Shown in pieces: positions 61,193 through 64,000 of a DNA stretch of 64,000 nt; positions within the stretch are counted from its first letter, which is position 1, and every line of letters begins with the position of its first letter. The DNA is from Anopheles merus (taxonomy: Eukaryota; Arthropoda; Insecta; Diptera; Culicidae), in the NCBI RefSeq assembly GCF_017562075.2, contig NC_054083.1, positions 26,852,058-26,916,057 on the forward strand. Reading direction: 5' to 3'. A model generated the notes under the pieces. The model was not told the DNA's origin. It was given only the letters and a program-made list of their open reading frames with translations, and searched no databases. A program made the translations under genes and the position numbers.

Positions 61193-62616
61193 TGAGCAGA
61201 ACTAGCAAAAAATCCAAACACCGCCAATCGCTGTACTCGATCGACTTTAGCCGCCCGGTCGACGCGATACGCGGTGCCCATCCGAACGATGCGTACGACG
61301 ATGACGATCTCATGATGGGGGCCGGCGGCGGCGGCGGTGCACCGTCCTCGCTCAGCCCGAAACCGATGACGCCGCGGCGCGTCAAACGCCGCTCGGTAAT
61401 GCAGCGCGGTACGTCGGGCGGCGGTACGGTCGGGCGGCAAAGCACTTCCAGCCGGCGGGGCCATTCCTCGTCGTCCGCCGGCTCGGGAGCGATCGCATCG
61501 GGCAGTGGAGGAGGGGCCGGCCATCATCACCATCATCATCACCACCATCATCGGAGCAGTGTGCGGAACTCGCGGCGCAAGACGACGCACCAGAACCCGG
61601 TCACGAAGCTGCTGAACCAGCAGCAGCAGCACCTGCAGCAGCAGCAGCAGCATCGCCTACACCACCATGGGGATGCACTGGCGGGACTGGAGGATGCGGC
61701 TGGCACGATGACGCTCACCAAAACCTTCCCCCCGTTCGTGCACAACAAAAACCCGGACCTGACGGAGTCGAACCTGAAGTCGCTGAACAACGACTACATG
61801 CTGGGGCAGCTGAACAACTTTGGCCAGCCGGTGGGTGCCGTCGGCGAGGCGGCGGTGCCGGGCAACAATCTCAACACGTTCGGGGCACACCATCACCATG
61901 CGGCGGTGCAGCCACCGTTGCCACCGCACCGGCGGCAGGCGCTCGTCCACACGCCAACGTTTCTGGACGGTGACACCGCCAGCAGCCCGATCGATCCGAT
62001 CTACTACAACATGAACTCTTCTTCGCCGTTGCTGCAGCAGCAAACCTCGTGGGGTGTGTCGACCTCCTCCCCGCAGGGTATGGTGGGGACCGTGCCGGGC
62101 GGTGGCATCCATGCCGGACTGTCCAATCCCGTCTACCAGCACTCGACCACCAACCTGAACCACAGCCCGGAGCTGAACGAGGAGTATTACGGCACGAACG
62201 GACAGAATCGGCCACCGTCGGTACGGTCCAGCTACTCCAACTTTCACGGGACGCGCCCCCTGAGCTCGTACCTGGGCGGTGGTGGCACGGGAGGAGTAGC
62301 CCAGCCGGGCGGTATCACCAATCGGGGCTACAACGTGTCACCACCGGGACAGCAGGGAGGGACCACCGCTGGCGGCGGACAGGTGGAGAACGTGTTCGCT
62401 AATCTGACAAGCGGCGGTGGCGGTGGCGGCAACACCAACCAGCAGCAGCAGTACGGGGGCAGTGCCGGTGGTACGGATCCGATCGCCATCCCGCAGCTAC
62501 CCCACCGGCGGTCGGTTTCGCGCGAAAGTATACGGGCGATGCAGTTCCTCAACAGTGGGCCGCCGGCCTACAATCTTAACTATCACACGCCACCGGATTC
62601 GGAGACTACCATGTGA
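61193..62616 (+). CDS. NKAIN: NKAIN distal alternative C-terminal exon
   Basis: Open frame entered by splicing at tgcgcag|tg (61193) or gagcag|a (61200) and ending at TGA 62614-62616. It reads SRTSKKSKHRQSLYSIDFSR and PVDAIRGAHPND, then basic, Gly/Ser, HHHHHHHH and Q-rich stretches, an ordered-looking middle (TLTKTFPPFVHNKNPDLTE, NNDYMLGQLNN), LPHRRSVSRESIRAMQF, and the end GPPAYNLNYHTPPDSETTM. PPAY is a WW-domain ligand pattern (PPxY) and ETTM a class I PDZ-ligand pattern. The frame has coding-like high GC with no stop over 474 codons. The GTG at 61192 that opens the frame is not a translation start. The donor partner is unresolved: exon 5 (47943) pairs with 61193; internal donors 56034 or 55173 pair with 61200. 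Confidence 0.8.
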
Positions 62617-64000
62617 TTTTGAAGGGGGGAAATGTTGTACATACACACACACACACAGCAACAAACGCGCACACAGGCACACTCACACGACACGTACTTA
62701 CACAAATGGCGAGTGGTGAAGGGAGGCAATGGTTTCATGGTGTACTGCGATGGAGATGGTCAACTCTCTCTCTCTTCTCTCATGCTTGGAGGAGAGAGAA
62801 TGTAAAAAGCAATTGATTCATAACCTACTATAGATTTAAGACAGATGAAGATGAACTGTGTGTATACGCCCGGGAAGCTAGCGGCGATGTACGATTTAAT
62901 CCGTTTTTGTTTTCTATAGAGACACGCCCCGCTCCAAACACCTGTTATTATCGACTGATCGACTGTGGCTGGTGGAAACCAAAAATGTACAAAAGAAAGG
63001 GGAAATAATAAGGTGCAGAAGAAAGCCCGTTTTGAGGATCTTTTTAGTGAAATTATTTGACAGAATTAACGGCTTTTACAGTATAATAGTGTAGAAGAGA
63101 TGCATAGTTAGACTAAACTGGTGCGTACTATTAATTGGTCTGCATAGCGCGGAAATAGGTTTTATTACGCGAGCTTCAAGGGGGATGATTTAATTCCTTC
63201 CGGTTTAGGGCAAACATTGCTCCTAAAGGTGCAAATACAAAGGTTCCGTGAACAGGGAAAGTGTTGATTTTTTATGTATATTTGTATAAAAAAAACATGC
63301 AAAAATGTTATGGCCCATGCATCGTAAGTAAAATGATATTTTGGATAGATCAATATCAGTTTCTATTAAATTAAAACGCTTTTACATTGGGTTTCAGGTG
63401 AGTTTGCAATGTTAACAGCATTATTCAACTCACGCTAGTGAGATTTCAACAGCCCAACTGTCACAATTATATGAAAGCTGTTGAAAAACAGTTTGCGAGC
63501 GTTGAATAATGCTGTTAATATTGGAAACTGACTCCAAAAACCACTGTAAAGGTGTTTAAATTTGATCGAAAATCGTGTTGGTCTATTGTAAAATTCCTAT
63601 TACTTTTCGTTTGATGCACAAGACTTTATATTTTAGCAGGTTTTTTGTAAAATAAATATATATTTAAAACCCCAAAACCTGTTTATCGCTACCTCTAATC
63701 ACTGATTAGGGAGAACGAACATGCAAATCGAAGGTGTTAGTGAAGGGTAGAACGATCTGAGTGTGTTTGTCGTGTGTTGTGTTGTGTGATTAGTTTATAA
63801 AAGAGATCGCGTAAAAAAGTGTGTGCAAACGAACGCGATAAAATAGCGAAGAATAGGACTAACCGATACCGATCTTGATAGAAATGCCAAAGTTTATGAA
63901 ACTTGTAGCGATAGTAGATAGTAGAAGCAGCAGGAACAGGGCCAATCTTGTTGGTGGTAAAACACACGATCAATCCCAAAAATCAATTCACGTATTGATT
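62617..64000 (+). other. NKAIN: 3' UTR of the distal isoform and flank
   Basis: Begins with a CA microsatellite (62642-62658). A MITE occupies 63375-63555. AATAAA at 63651-63656 is a good candidate polyadenylation signal. The last 350 bp show no gene. Confidence 0.5.
63375..63555. mobile_element. MITE with TTAA flanks and about 58 bp terminal inverted repeats
   Basis: TTAA at 63371-63374 and again at 63556-63559. The left end reads AACGCTTTTACATTGGGTTT and continues to GTTAACAGCATTATTCAAC. The right end, reverse-complemented, reads ACACCTTTACAGTGGTTTTT and continues to ATTAACAGCATTATTCAAC. The repeats are imperfect outside and near-perfect inside; the centre is about 65 bp and non-coding. 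The TTAA duplication is the piggyBac-type signature, so mobilisation by such a transposase is inferred. Confidence 0.7.

Noticed and set aside
61192..61194. GTG as a start codon for the distal 474-codon frame
   Set aside because: The position coincides with a splice acceptor (tgcgcag|tg), and non-AUG initiation is not needed; it is a spliced exon of NKAIN.

Overview
This is eukaryotic, almost certainly mosquito, DNA, most likely from the Anopheles gambiae complex or a close relative. Three things point there. The introns are insect-like, with 70-85 bp introns in compact genes and one intron of about 32 kb. The non-coding DNA is full of GT/CA, poly-G/C and CAG-type low-complexity tracts. A tRNA-derived SINE with the head I remember from Anopheles (SINE200-like) lies at about 15.8-16.0 kb. 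There are no operons, CRISPR arrays or recognisable tRNA or rRNA genes.

Region 1 (1-7 kb, minus strand) is a tandem array of three intact FAD-dependent amine oxidase genes of the polyamine oxidase (PAOX/SMOX-like) family. I call them A (333-1971), B (3058-4694) and C (5177-6842). Each has three coding exons with the same intron positions and phases, and each begins with a hydrophobic leader that looks like a signal peptide. A and B are near-identical paralogues. A decayed fragment of a fourth, C-like copy (about 2618-2862) sits upstream of A exactly where C sits relative to B. This suggests a two-gene block was duplicated and one member then decayed.

Region 2 (about 8.4-63.7 kb, plus strand) is a single large gene, NKAIN (Na+/K+-transporting ATPase subunit beta-1-interacting protein). 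Five small exons (9994-10047, 41711-41848, 43692-43772, 47598-47795, 47883-47943) encode the conserved four-pass membrane core. All splice sites are GT-AG and the phases agree. Two large 3' coding exons follow (55119-57046, and from 61193 or 61200 to 62616). Both encode long, disordered, Ser/Gly/Asn/His-rich tails and look like alternative C-termini. The distal one ends with a PPAY motif and a PDZ-ligand-like ETTM.

The rest is intron, UTR and repeats: a SINE; the 3' end of a non-LTR retrotransposon, including readable reverse-transcriptase ORF end; a likely decayed Ty3/Gypsy fragment; a head-to-head inverted minisatellite at 21.2-21.8 kb; a foldback element at 53.3-53.9 kb; a TTAA-flanked MITE in the distal 3' UTR; and a probable inverted-repeat element at 40.1-40.6 kb. 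I see no second protein-coding gene nested in the large introns. The amine oxidase array and NKAIN are transcribed divergently from the 6.8-8.5 kb interval, with no evident functional link.
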